NCBI GenBank assembly: GCA_903893795.1
Contig: CAITNO010000101.1
Span: 1 to 64,000, forward strand
Direction: 5' to 3'
DNA length: 64,000 nucleotides
DNA from: Candidatus Hydrogenedentota bacterium
GTDB lineage: Bacteria > Hydrogenedentota > Hydrogenedentia > Hydrogenedentales > CAITNO01
Below, in pieces: positions 17,712 to 29,255 of the stretch. The notes below the pieces were generated by a model. That model worked only from the letters and a program-made list of their open reading frames with translations, ran no database searches and was not told the DNA's origin. Position 1 is the first letter of the stretch. Each line of letters opens with the position of its first letter. The position numbers and the translations under genes are program-made.

Positions 17712-19397
17712 ATGTCGGGCGACAAAACCAAGCGCGTCTGGGTGTGCCTGGTCTGCGGATATGCGCATGAGGGCGATGGTCCCCCGGACGAGTGTCCCGT
17801 GTGCGATGCGGACGGTTCAGAGTTTGAGACGCAGGCGGAGGCCGTCCCCGCGCCTCCGGCCGCCCCGTCCTCCCAGGTGGCACGGCCCAAACGGTGGAAA
17901 TGCCTGCTGTGCGGCTATATCCACGAGGGCGACGAAGCGCCGGACGCATGCCCCGTGTGCGATGTGGACCGGTCCGAGTTCGAGGAGCAGATGGAGGCCG
18001 TCCCCGCACCTCCTGCCGTGCAGGCGGCCCCGGTGGCACTGCCAAAACGCTGGAAGTGCCGGGTGTGCGGCTATATTCACGAGGGAGACGAGCCACCGGA
18101 GGAGTGTCCCGTGTGCGGCGCCCACAAAGACCAGTTTGAACTGGTCAACGACGGTCCCCCACCGGCATTATCACCGGCAAAGCCCGTGCGTGTCGTCATT
18201 GTGGGCGGCGGGATTGCTGGGCTGTCGGCGGCAGAGTCGGCCCGGGAGCATTCGCCCCGTGCCGAGATTACGGTGGTGTCGAGGGAACCGGAACTCCCCT
18301 ACTACCGGCTCAACCTGACGCGCTTTTTGGCGGGCGAAATCACCGACCAGGCCCTGCCGATCCATCCGGAATCATGGTATGAAGAAAAGCGCATCCGGCT
18401 GCTGCGCGGCGTGGAGGCGACTGCGGTGTCGCCGACCGACTCGGTTGTCACGCTTGGTGACGGGTCCAAACTGCCCTATGACAAACTCATTCTCGCCTGC
18501 GGCGCGCAGCCGTTTATCCCGCCCTTCCCCGGCGCGGCGTTGCCGGGTGTGTTTGCACTGCGCACCCTGGCGGATGCCAAGAACATAGTGGCGGCGGCGC
18601 TGCCGGGCACGGCCTGCGTGTGCATCGGCGGCGGCATTCTGGGACTGGAAGCCGCCGGCGCCCTGGCAAAGCGGGGGGTGCGGGTGACGGTGCTGGAAAA
18701 TGGCGGCTGGCTGCTGCAGCGCCAGTTGAATGAGGCGGCTGGCAGGGTGCTGGCACGCCATGTGCAGGCGGCGGGCATCGACGTGGTGTACCACGCCAAG
18801 ACGGACGCCATCACGGGCACGGACCGGGTGGAACAGGTTCGCCTGGCGGACGGAACGACCATCCCCGCAGCGCTTGTGGTGATTGCCACGGGGGTGCGTC
18901 CCGACAATGGGCTTGCCCAGGCGGCAGGACTGACGGTAAAGCAGGGCACCATGGTGAATTCCCGGCTGGTCAGCTCGGTACCAAACATCTTCGCCGCAGG
19001 GGACCTCGCGGAGCACAACGGCATCCTGTACGGTCTCTGGGACCCGGCGCGGCACCAGGGTTCCATCGCGGGCATGAATGCGGTGGGCCTGTCCACCGAG
19101 TTTGGCGGCATTCCACGGGCCAACACGCTCAAGGTGCTCGGTGTGGGATTGTTCAGCGTGGGCATGGTGGAACCGGCAGAGGCCCATATACAGGAAGTGG
19201 CTGAAGAGACAGAGCGTGGCTACTACCGCTTCCTATTTAAGGACAGCCACATGGTCGGCGCCATCTTTGTCGGCGACACACAACCAGCTTCAAAAGCGGT
19301 CAAGGCGATAAAAACAGATGCAAGCTTCGCCGATCTGCTTTCCGCAACACCCACTGTGACGTTGGTTCTTGGGCAATTGCAAGCGCTAATTACATAA
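17712..19397 (+). CDS. Triple-rubredoxin-domain FAD/NAD(P) oxidoreductase
   Basis: A 561-residue cytoplasmic fusion. Three rubredoxin-like iron domains stand in tandem, each CxxCGYxHEG...CPVC, with cysteines 12/15/28/31, 64/67/80/83 and 116/119/132/135, joined by Ala/Pro-rich linkers. A flavoprotein of the NADH:rubredoxin/nitrite reductase class follows. Its FAD motif GGGIAG is at 165-170, the NAD(P) site is in [15 protein letters not shown], and a late ATGVRPD and FAAGDLAE close it. A likely role is passing electrons from NAD(P)H through flavin to rubredoxin and on to an oxygen- or peroxide-reducing partner. That role is inferred. The ATG follows AAAGGAGG. Rubredoxin fusions are known; three in a row are unusual. 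Confidence 0.92.
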   Translation: MSGDKTKRVWVCLVCGYAHEGDGPPDECPVCDADGSEFETQAEAVPAPPAAPSSQVARPKRWKCLLCGYIHEGDEAPDACPVCDVDRSEFEEQMEAVPAPPAVQAAPVALPKRWKCRVCGYIHEGDEPPEECPVCGAHKDQFELVNDGPPPALSPAKPVRVVIVGGGIAGLSAAESAREHSPRAEITVVSREPELPYYRLNLTRFLAGEITDQALPIHPESWYEEKRIRLLRGVEATAVSPTDSVVTLGDGSKLPYDKLILACGAQPFIPPFPGAALPGVFALRTLADAKNIVAAALPGTACVCIGGGILGLEAAGALAKRGVRVTVLENGGWLLQRQLNEAAGRVLARHVQAAGIDVVYHAKTDAITGTDRVEQVRLADGTTIPAALVVIATGVRPDNGLAQAAGLTVKQGTMVNSRLVSSVPNIFAAGDLAEHNGILYGLWDPARHQGSIAGMNAVGLSTEFGGIPRANTLKVLGVGLFSVGMVEPAEAHIQEVAEETERGYYRFLFKDSHMVGAIFVGDTQPASKAVKAIKTDASFADLLSATPTVTLVLGQLQALIT

Positions 19398-19437
19398 GCA
19401 AAACGATGCAAACAGATGGAAACAGCGGCCGTCTGTC

Positions 19438-21171
19438 TTAAGAAACGCTGGGCCCCGGCTTGGTGGGCGGACTCTCGCCCCACAAGTCACGATAAAGCTG
19501 TTCCTCACAGTGTGGGCAGACGCCGTGGCTGAATTCGGCATCGGTATGCTCCTGTATATAGGAGTCCACCTGCAACCAGAAACCTGTGTCGTTGCGGATA
19601 CGCTTGCAGTAGGAACAGATGGGGATTAGTCCGCGCAACGTTTTTACCTGCTGAAGCGCCTGTTGCAGGTCGTTAATGAGGCGCACATTCTCCTGCTCGG
19701 TCTTTTTCCGCTCCGTAATGTCATTAAACGCCACAAACAGCGCCGGTTCTCCTCCAAAATCGATCAGGGCCGCCGACAGATAGGCCCACATGGGCTCTCC
19801 GTTGTGGCGTTTCAGCAGCAACTCGTAGTCACGCACATATTCCTGATTCTGGAGCAGCTTCAGAATGCGGACCCGGTCCACCGGGTCCTCGTAGGAATCT
19901 ACCGTACAGCGGTCTTCCACCCCTTTGTCTTTGGGCAGGAAATTCTTCTCCCACTGGTCATTGCAGAAGCGAACCCGCCCGGTCTTCGGGTCGGAGATCG
20001 CGATGGGGAAGGGGGCGCGTTCGACCAGAACTTTGAATCGTTGCTCGGCGGCGCGCATGGCATCCTGGGCCCGGACGCGCTCGTACATTTCCAGGTGCAG
20101 ATTCCGGTTCAGCCGGTAGGACCAGAACACAATCAGGCCGCCCACGACCAGCAGCACGGTCAGGCCGATGATTGCCTGGCGGTAACGGCGCAGATTGGGC
20201 ATGGGATTTCTCTCGTAGATGAATCCAGACAGGTCACAATCCTTCGGCGCCATTCCCAGTTCCGCATAGGTGGCGGCAATATGCTGCCACCTGCCGGGAT
20301 TGATATAGCCCAACTCAACAATTTCGGGCAAAATAAGCCGGTGGGTTTCCCGGGCCTCGAAGCGGAGATGGTCCAGGCTGTGCCGCTGGCTGTACTTGGC
20401 GTAGATGATGTCTACAATCTCGTCCTGATGGTCCAGCGCGTATTTCCATCCGCGCAAGGAGGCATCCAAGAACGCCTTCGTCCGTTCCGGATGAAGCCCT
20501 GCCTCCTCCTCTGAGGTGAAGAGGCAGTCTCCGTAAAAATCGATCCCGCCGGTGCGCGGACTGAGCATCACACACTCCAGCCCCATCTGTTTGAGCAGAA
20601 ACGGCTCATCCGTGGAATAGGCCGAAATTGCATCAACTTCACCGCGGGCGAGCGGCGCGGGGTCAAAGGAGAGGGGCAACACGGTCAACTGGTCAAGGCG
20701 CATGCCTTCATGCTGGATGTAGGCCCTGAGTTCATCCGTCTCTTTTTCGAAGGCCACCCGTTTCCCGGCAAGGTCGTGCACGCTGGTGATGCCCGACTTC
20801 TTATCCACCAGAAGCACTTGCGGAGAATGCTGGAAGATGGCGGCCAGCAACACGGCAGGCTTGCCCAGGGCGCGCTGCAGCACCAGGTCGGAGTTGCCCA
20901 CACCGAAATTGGCCCGGCCTGCCAGCACCGCCTCGGCCGGGTCTTCGCCTTCTTTTGGCTCTTCCAGCCGAACAGTGAGACCCGCCTCCCTGTAAAAACC
21001 TTTGTCCACGGCGGCATAGTAACCGGCAAACTGGAACTGGTGCCGCCACTTCAGCTTGAGCGTGACCGAATCAGTTCCGTCCGGGGCGGCGTCCGCCGCC
21101 GCGCGGAAGCAAACGGCGCAGAGCACCGCCAGTATCAGTAGCTGCACATGTCGCAGCGCGTCGGCCCGCAT
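19438..21171 (-). CDS. NMT1/THI5-like periplasmic domain, TM helix, PAS sensor protein
   Basis: A 577-residue membrane sensor without a kinase or cyclase output. A signal peptide (1-28) is followed by an NMT1/THI5-type binding domain (WRHQFQFAGYYAAVDKGFY onward, to about 280). One membrane span lies near 330-352 (IIGLTVLLVVGGLIVFW). A PAS domain at about 370-500 ends with the typical DITERKK. A short coiled linker leads to a C-terminal Cys-rich segment, GLIPICSYCKRIRND and FSHGVCPHCEEQLY, seen at the ends of many signalling proteins. Its output is probably through a partner; the hybrid kinase encoded upstream on the same strand is the obvious candidate. Confidence 0.85.
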   Translation of the reverse strand: MRADALRHVQLLILAVLCAVCFRAAADAAPDGTDSVTLKLKWRHQFQFAGYYAAVDKGFYREAGLTVRLEEPKEGEDPAEAVLAGRANFGVGNSDLVLQRALGKPAVLLAAIFQHSPQVLLVDKKSGITSVHDLAGKRVAFEKETDELRAYIQHEGMRLDQLTVLPLSFDPAPLARGEVDAISAYSTDEPFLLKQMGLECVMLSPRTGGIDFYGDCLFTSEEEAGLHPERTKAFLDASLRGWKYALDHQDEIVDIIYAKYSQRHSLDHLRFEARETHRLILPEIVELGYINPGRWQHIAATYAELGMAPKDCDLSGFIYERNPMPNLRRYRQAIIGLTVLLVVGGLIVFWSYRLNRNLHLEMYERVRAQDAMRAAEQRFKVLVERAPFPIAISDPKTGRVRFCNDQWEKNFLPKDKGVEDRCTVDSYEDPVDRVRILKLLQNQEYVRDYELLLKRHNGEPMWAYLSAALIDFGGEPALFVAFNDITERKKTEQENVRLINDLQQALQQVKTLRGLIPICSYCKRIRNDTGFWLQVDSYIQEHTDAEFSHGVCPHCEEQLYRDLWGESPPTKPGPSVS

Positions 21172-21208
21172 ATAGCTTCACCCTTACTTCAGATTAGGGC
21201 ACATTACG

Positions 21209-21238
21209 GGTATGGCAGCCCCCAGCCAACCTTGTCAA
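21209..21238 (-). promoter_or_regulatory. Candidate promoter of the NMT1-PAS gene
   Basis: The minus strand shows TTGACA (21233-21238), an 18-base spacer and CATACC (21209-21214) as a weak -10. The gene starts at 21171. The upstream kinase gene ends at 21354, so independent expression is plausible. Confidence 0.35.
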
Positions 21239-21353
21239 CATTCTAGCGTTTTTGTCCTGTCATGCACAAAATTGCAATTCCGCGCACTTGGATCCCATCA
21301 AAAACATCCGTATCACCCGCAGGCAACTGGCACCCGGACGGAAAAATGGCACG

Positions 21354-24767
<3,414 letters not shown>

Positions 24768-25080
24768 CGCCCACTCCTGTTGACCGCCGTTGCTAACGGG
24801 TAATCTCTACCGTTCCAACATGATAGCATTTCCCCAGGATTGGCACCTATTAAGTGATTGGGACGCGAATTGGATGAATATAGGAACAGAGGCACCCTGA
24901 ATTCAGGCGACCATTGCGCCAGCTTCGACGCGAAAATGCCCTGAAGGATTTACACTTGAAACTGCACAGGGACAACACAGGCGACCTGAAATGGGAAAAA
25001 GAAGAACGAACGGCAGATCATCCCAAGAATAGTGATTCGGAATTCAATCCGGCGGCAGTTGAGAACTGCCACGGGCGCAG
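24768..25080. other. Intergenic stretch without recognisable genes
   Basis: Between the hybrid kinase and the tRNA terminator I see only short open frames without ribosome binding sites or family features, and no strong repeat. Confidence 0.5.
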
Positions 25081-25123
25081 AAAAGAAGAACGGCGTGTCA
25101 AGCCTTCAAGACCTGACACGCCG
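25081..25123 (-). terminator. Rho-independent terminator after the tRNA gene
   Basis: Perfect 10-base stem CGGCGTGTCA / TGACACGCCG (25091-25100 and 25114-25123). On the minus strand it is followed by a T-rich run TTCTTCTTTT. It lies 12 bases beyond the tRNA 3' end. Confidence 0.85.
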
Positions 25124-25134
25124 TGAAATATCAA

Positions 25135-25211
25135 TGGTAGCGGTGCACGGATTCGAACCGCGGACACGTGGATTATGATTCCACTGCTCTAACCAACTGA
25201 GCTACACCGCC
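25135..25211 (-). tRNA. tRNA with CAT anticodon (Met, possibly Ile2)
   Basis: A 77-base cloverleaf on the minus strand. The acceptor GGCGGTG pairs with CACCGCT (G1-U72 wobble), the D arm contains AGTTGGTTA, and the anticodon stem GTGGA/TCCAC closes the loop ATCATAA with anticodon CAT. The T arm has TTCGAAT, and CCA is encoded. The regular acceptor pairing argues against initiator tRNA. A CAT anticodon can serve elongator Met or, after lysidine modification, Ile (AUA). Elongator Met is my first choice. Confidence 0.92.
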
Positions 25212-25222
25212 CTTGTGTTGAT

Positions 25223-25252
25223 AGTATACCAAAGGGAATTTGCGGTTGTCCA
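25223..25252 (-). promoter_or_regulatory. Promoter of the tRNA gene
   Basis: Minus strand TGGACA (25247-25252), an 18-base spacer and TATACT (25223-25228), placed 11 bases before the mature tRNA 5' end. Confidence 0.7.
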
Positions 25253-25336
25253 GATTCTGCCGTCGTGTTCCGACCCGGGTGAGCCTTCACGGGACGTGCC
25301 GACATTACCACAGGACTTTTTCCGATTAGTTTCCCG

Positions 25337-25366
25337 GAGCCGGCAGGGATGCCGGCGCTCCCAGTG
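25337..25366. repeat. REP-like palindromic repeat (GCCGGCAGGGATGCCGGC family)
   Basis: GCCGGCAGGGATGCCGGC followed by GCTCCCAGTG. The same unit occurs as an inverted pair at 44936-45017 and again at 63735-63765, always between genes. The core GCCGGC-AGGGAT-GCCGGC is self-complementary. Confidence 0.75.
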
Positions 25367-25377
25367 GGGCCGCACGT

Positions 25378-26487
25378 TTATAGGTTTTGACCGCCCTGGG
25401 AGAAAATGTCAGTGATAATCTGTTCAACCACACTCTCGGCAGCCATGGGCCTGGCAAGCAGTCTGGCGGCGTGCCCCATTTCTTCCAGACGGACCGGGTC
25501 TCCGAGCAGTTCGCGGATGATTTTTTCCAGCCGGGCCGGGTCGCATTCATTGTCCAGCAGCAGCACGGCCGCACCGGCATCAACAAAGGCGCGGGCGTTG
25601 TGCTCCTGATGGTTGTCAGTGGCGAAGGGAAAAGGCACAAGCACCGAGGGCTTGCCGAGTACGGCAATTTCGGCGGTGCTGGACGCACCCGCGCGGCTGA
25701 CAATCAGATCGGCGGCGGCGCAGGCGGCAGGCATGTCCTCGATGAAGGGATGCACCTGAACCTGTGCCCGCCACGGGGCTGACTTTTCCAGCATCTCGGC
25801 ATGGTCGGACTTTCCGGTCATCCAGATGAACTGCATGCCTCCGACACCAAGACTCTCCACCAGGCCGAGCACGGCCCGGTTCAGGGTGCGCGCACCCTGG
25901 CTCCCCCCGCACACGAGCACCACGGGCAGCTTCGGGTCGAGTCCGAACTTGAGGCGGGCTTCCTTTTGGTCGGGAGGGCCGATAAATCCGCCGCGCACGG
26001 GATTGCCCACGACTGTGGCGCGGTCGGCGGGAAAGTCTCCGATGGTGTCGGGATAGCTTAGGAAGATGCGGGTGGCACGGGACGCACAAAGACGGTTGGC
26101 CATGCCGAGTCGCTTGTTCTGCTCGTGCAGAAAGGTGGGAAAACCGAGCCGCTGCGCGGCCCACACGAGCGGCAGCGAGACGTATCCGCCGACGCCAATC
26201 ACCGCCTGCGGCCGGAAGCGCCACAGCCAGGTCGCCGCGCGAAAACCGGACCAGGCAAGTTTGACCAGGGTCCAGGCCATGCGGGGCGTCTTGCGGCGCG
26301 GCCACCCCTCAACGGGCAGTCCGCGGAAGGGCACGCCCGCATTCCTGGCGACGCGTTCCTCCATGCCGCCGCTGTGGCCAACCCACAGGGCCAGCAGGCG
26401 CGGGTCTCGACGCCGCAGTTCCTCCAGTATGGCGGTGGCGGGCGAGGTGTGCCCCCCCGTGCCGCCGCCCGTAATCATTATGCGCAT
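25378..26487 (-). CDS. murG: UDP-N-acetylglucosamine:lipid I N-acetylglucosaminyltransferase
   Basis: Membrane-associated GT28 enzyme of 369 residues converting lipid I to lipid II. The glycine-rich motif ITGGGTGGHTSPA is at 4-16, GGYVSLPLVWAA around 100 and HEQNKRLGMANRL after it. GGSQGARTLN and SRAGASSTAEI in the C-terminal half bind UDP-GlcNAc. The ATG 26487 follows GGGAGC; the longer open frame upstream overlaps ftsW. It is the last gene of the dcw cluster here. Confidence 0.96.
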   Translation of the reverse strand: MRIMITGGGTGGHTSPATAILEELRRRDPRLLALWVGHSGGMEERVARNAGVPFRGLPVEGWPRRKTPRMAWTLVKLAWSGFRAATWLWRFRPQAVIGVGGYVSLPLVWAAQRLGFPTFLHEQNKRLGMANRLCASRATRIFLSYPDTIGDFPADRATVVGNPVRGGFIGPPDQKEARLKFGLDPKLPVVLVCGGSQGARTLNRAVLGLVESLGVGGMQFIWMTGKSDHAEMLEKSAPWRAQVQVHPFIEDMPAACAAADLIVSRAGASSTAEIAVLGKPSVLVPFPFATDNHQEHNARAFVDAGAAVLLLDNECDPARLEKIIRELLGDPVRLEEMGHAARLLARPMAAESVVEQIITDIFSQGGQNL

Positions 26488-26512
26488 GTCCCGCTCCCTG
26501 TCAGCGCGGGCG

Positions 26513-27868
26513 TCATGCGGCCATGGCCGGACGCCGCGGTGCTTCGGCAACTGTCGTTCTCTTTTGTCCTTTATGCACCCTTGCCTGCGCCCCGACATTG
26601 ACAAGAACGCCGGCCATCATGAGGAATGAAACCAGGGCCGTGCCTCCATAGCTGACAAAGGGCAGCGGCAGTCCCTTGTTGGGGAGCATGCTCAACGTGA
26701 CTGCCATGATGAACGCCGCCTGAATGCTGATCATGGCGCACATGCCCGTTGCGAGGAGTGTTCCGAAAAGGTCAATGGCGTTGAGCGCGACGCGCATTGC
26801 CGCCCAGGTGAAGGCAACAAACACCAGCACCACCAGAATGGTGCCGACGAGCCCAAACTCCTCGCCGACGATGGCAAAGATGAAGTCCGTGTGCGCGGCG
26901 GGAAGATAACCCAGCTTCTGCTCGCCCGCGCCCGCACCCTTGCCCCACAGTCCACCCTGGGCAAAGGAGGACAAAGACTGGATTACCTGCCAGCCCGATC
27001 CCTGCCGGTAGGCCCACGGGTCCAGCCAGGCGGCTATGCGGTCCACCCGGTTCGGGATAAAAACGATGGCCGCCACCAGCGCGCCAATGCCCGCCACGAC
27101 GATGCCACCCAGGTATATTTTTCGGCCGCCGGCGACATAGACCATGACATAGGCCGTCGCCATCATCATGGCCGGAATGCCGATGTCGTGCTCCAGCACG
27201 ACCAGGCCGGCGAACAGGCCGGCGATCACAAAGTGCGGCATCATCCCCGACCAGAAGCGGCCCAGTCTCATATGATTCCGGGTCAGGGTGACGGCAAGCA
27301 GCAGCACCAGCGCGAAACGCGCGAATTCAGAGGGTTGAAAGCCAAATCCGAAGAACCGAATCCAGCGGCGCGCGCCGTCCACGTACTTGCCAATGAAGGG
27401 CACCAGCACCAGAAGGAGGAGCACAATCGCCGCGCCCACGGCATATTTCAACACACGCCGGTTGCCGAGCACATGGTAGTCCATGTGAGAAAGCAGAAAG
27501 AAAAGGATCAGCCCAATCACCAAATAGAAGACATGCTTGGGAAAGATTCCTATATCTCTCGATTTGATTGGAGAAGCCTGCGGCGCTTTTGCGGGGGCCG
27601 CTGCATCGCCCGCCACTGCCGTTTCAGTCTTGGCGCCGGGCGCCGCCTCGGCTGCCTTGGCGTCAGGCGCGGCCGCTGCGGTCTTCGTATCGGACGCTGA
27701 TGACGCGGTCTTGGCGGCGTTCACGCCTCCGCCCACGGGAACGGGCTCCATTGTGGTGATGCTGCCGCCAAGCCTGGGGCTGACCGCGCTGACGCTGTAG
27801 ACCATCAGCACGCCAAGGCATACCAGTGCGAGGACGCACATGTTCAGTACGGTTGTTTCTCTAATCAT
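26513..27868 (-). CDS. ftsW: FtsW septal peptidoglycan polymerase (SEDS) with internal insertion
   Basis: Polytopic SEDS glycosyltransferase of 451 residues that polymerises lipid II with FtsI. It has the family motifs WIRFFGFGFQPSEFARF, GLVVLEHDIGIPAMM, SGWQVIQSLSSFAQGGLWGKG and the late LPLPFVSYGGTALV. Between TM1 and TM2 (about residues 36-105) is a low-complexity Ala/Lys/Pro-rich stretch that ordinary FtsW lacks. It would lie outside the membrane, in the periplasm. The ATG 27868 overlaps the murD stop (ATGA). Confidence 0.95.
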   Translation of the reverse strand: MIRETTVLNMCVLALVCLGVLMVYSVSAVSPRLGGSITTMEPVPVGGGVNAAKTASSASDTKTAAAAPDAKAAEAAPGAKTETAVAGDAAAPAKAPQASPIKSRDIGIFPKHVFYLVIGLILFFLLSHMDYHVLGNRRVLKYAVGAAIVLLLLVLVPFIGKYVDGARRWIRFFGFGFQPSEFARFALVLLLAVTLTRNHMRLGRFWSGMMPHFVIAGLFAGLVVLEHDIGIPAMMMATAYVMVYVAGGRKIYLGGIVVAGIGALVAAIVFIPNRVDRIAAWLDPWAYRQGSGWQVIQSLSSFAQGGLWGKGAGAGEQKLGYLPAAHTDFIFAIVGEEFGLVGTILVVLVFVAFTWAAMRVALNAIDLFGTLLATGMCAMISIQAAFIMAVTLSMLPNKGLPLPFVSYGGTALVSFLMMAGVLVNVGAQARVHKGQKRTTVAEAPRRPAMAA

Positions 27869-29232
27869 GGCCTGTCCGCTCCAGTCGGTGAGCCGCCGCA
27901 CTGCGTGCGCACGGCGCGTTTGAAATCCCGTCCGCGCTCCTCGAAATTTCCGTACCAGTCAAAACTGGCACATCCCGGCGACAGAAGGACCACGTCTCCG
28001 GGGGCGGCGGCACGCCGTGCGCGGGCCACCGCATCATCCATGCTCTCACCCCGTTCCCAGGGTGCAAGATCTCCATAAGCCTCCGCAAACTTGGGCGCAT
28101 CGTCGCCAATGGCCACCATGTGCCGAACGTGTGCTGCAAACAGGTCCCGAATCACCCGGTAGTCGCTGTCCTTGGCCTGGCCCCCGGCTATCAGCACAAT
28201 GGGCCGGGTAAAGCTTTCGAGCGCCACGCGCAGGCTGTCCACGTTGGTCGATTTCGAGTCGTTGTACCAGTCCACGCCACCTTCGGCCAGTACGTGCTCG
28301 ATACGGTGCTCTACGCCCTGAAAAGCGCGCAAACCGGCCGTCATGCCGTCGCGGTCAAAACCGCCCGCCGCCAGCATCGCCAGCGCACAAAGCACGTTCT
28401 CCCTGTTGTGCCGTCCGGGCAGCGGATTGTCCTCCATGCCGGCGATGCGCCCGCCGCGCAGATAGAAACCGTCGGCCGCCGTCCACGCATCAACGGGCGC
28501 TTCCCGGTTCAGGCTGAATTCAATTCGGTCAACCCCCTTGGGCACTTCCATCGCGCGGGTGAGCGGGTCATCGGCGTTGACCACGGCGATGTCCCCGGCA
28601 CTCTGCCGTTGGAATACACGGGCCTTCGCGATGGCATAGGCTTCCATGGTGCCATGGCGCTTGAGATGGTCGGGAGTCACGTTCAGCGCGGCGGCAATCC
28701 AGGGATGAAATGTTTCCGCCGTTTCCAACTGGTAGCTGCTCGCCTCGACGACCACGTATTCAGGCTGCCCCTCAAGCAGCGCCACCAGCGACAGGGGACG
28801 GTCGTTGTTGCCCGCAAGATCAACGGTGTGGCCGCAGGCGGCGATCATGGCACGCAGCAGTTCCGTTGCGGTGGTCTTTCCGTTGGTGCCCGTGAGTGCA
28901 ATGATGCGCGACCGGCAGAACCAGGAGGCCAGCTCCAGTTCACCGACGATGGGAATGCCGCGCACGTGCATGGGCGCGAGGAAATCCGCCCCAAGCGGCA
29001 CGCCGGGGCTGGTGACCACCAGGTCGGCGTTTTCAAAGGCATCCATGCTGTGGCCGCCCACCTCAAAGGGCACACCCATTTCGAGGCATTGCATCCGCCA
29101 CGGGTCCAGACGCACCGAATCGCCCGACTCCGTGATAAACGGATGCGCCCCCTCCCGAAGCAGCAGGCGGGCGGCGGCCGTGGTCGACCGGCCCATGCCC
29201 ACCAGTACGCTCTTTTTTCCCGAAACGTTCAT
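27865..29232 (-). CDS. murD: UDP-N-acetylmuramoyl-L-alanine:D-glutamate ligase
   Basis: Cytoplasmic Mur ligase of 455 residues adding D-Glu to UDP-MurNAc-L-Ala. The N-terminal Rossmann-like domain (VLVGMGRSTTAAARLL) is followed by the ATP motif ALTGTNGKTTATELL, LNVTPDHLKRHGTMEAY, and the C-terminal WYNDSKSTNVDS. The start ATG 29232 has GGAGG six bases before it; the longer frame extends into mraY. It overlaps ftsW by four bases. Confidence 0.96.
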   Translation of the reverse strand: MNVSGKKSVLVGMGRSTTAAARLLLREGAHPFITESGDSVRLDPWRMQCLEMGVPFEVGGHSMDAFENADLVVTSPGVPLGADFLAPMHVRGIPIVGELELASWFCRSRIIALTGTNGKTTATELLRAMIAACGHTVDLAGNNDRPLSLVALLEGQPEYVVVEASSYQLETAETFHPWIAAALNVTPDHLKRHGTMEAYAIAKARVFQRQSAGDIAVVNADDPLTRAMEVPKGVDRIEFSLNREAPVDAWTAADGFYLRGGRIAGMEDNPLPGRHNRENVLCALAMLAAGGFDRDGMTAGLRAFQGVEHRIEHVLAEGGVDWYNDSKSTNVDSLRVALESFTRPIVLIAGGQAKDSDYRVIRDLFAAHVRHMVAIGDDAPKFAEAYGDLAPWERGESMDDAVARARRAAAPGDVVLLSPGCASFDWYGNFEERGRDFKRAVRTQCGGSPTGADRP

Positions 29233-29255
29233 TCTGTCCTCCGCGGTGCGGCGGC

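Noticed and set aside
25135..25211. Initiator tRNA-fMet
   Set aside because: It lacks the C1-A72 mismatch and the three G-C pairs at the base of the anticodon stem.
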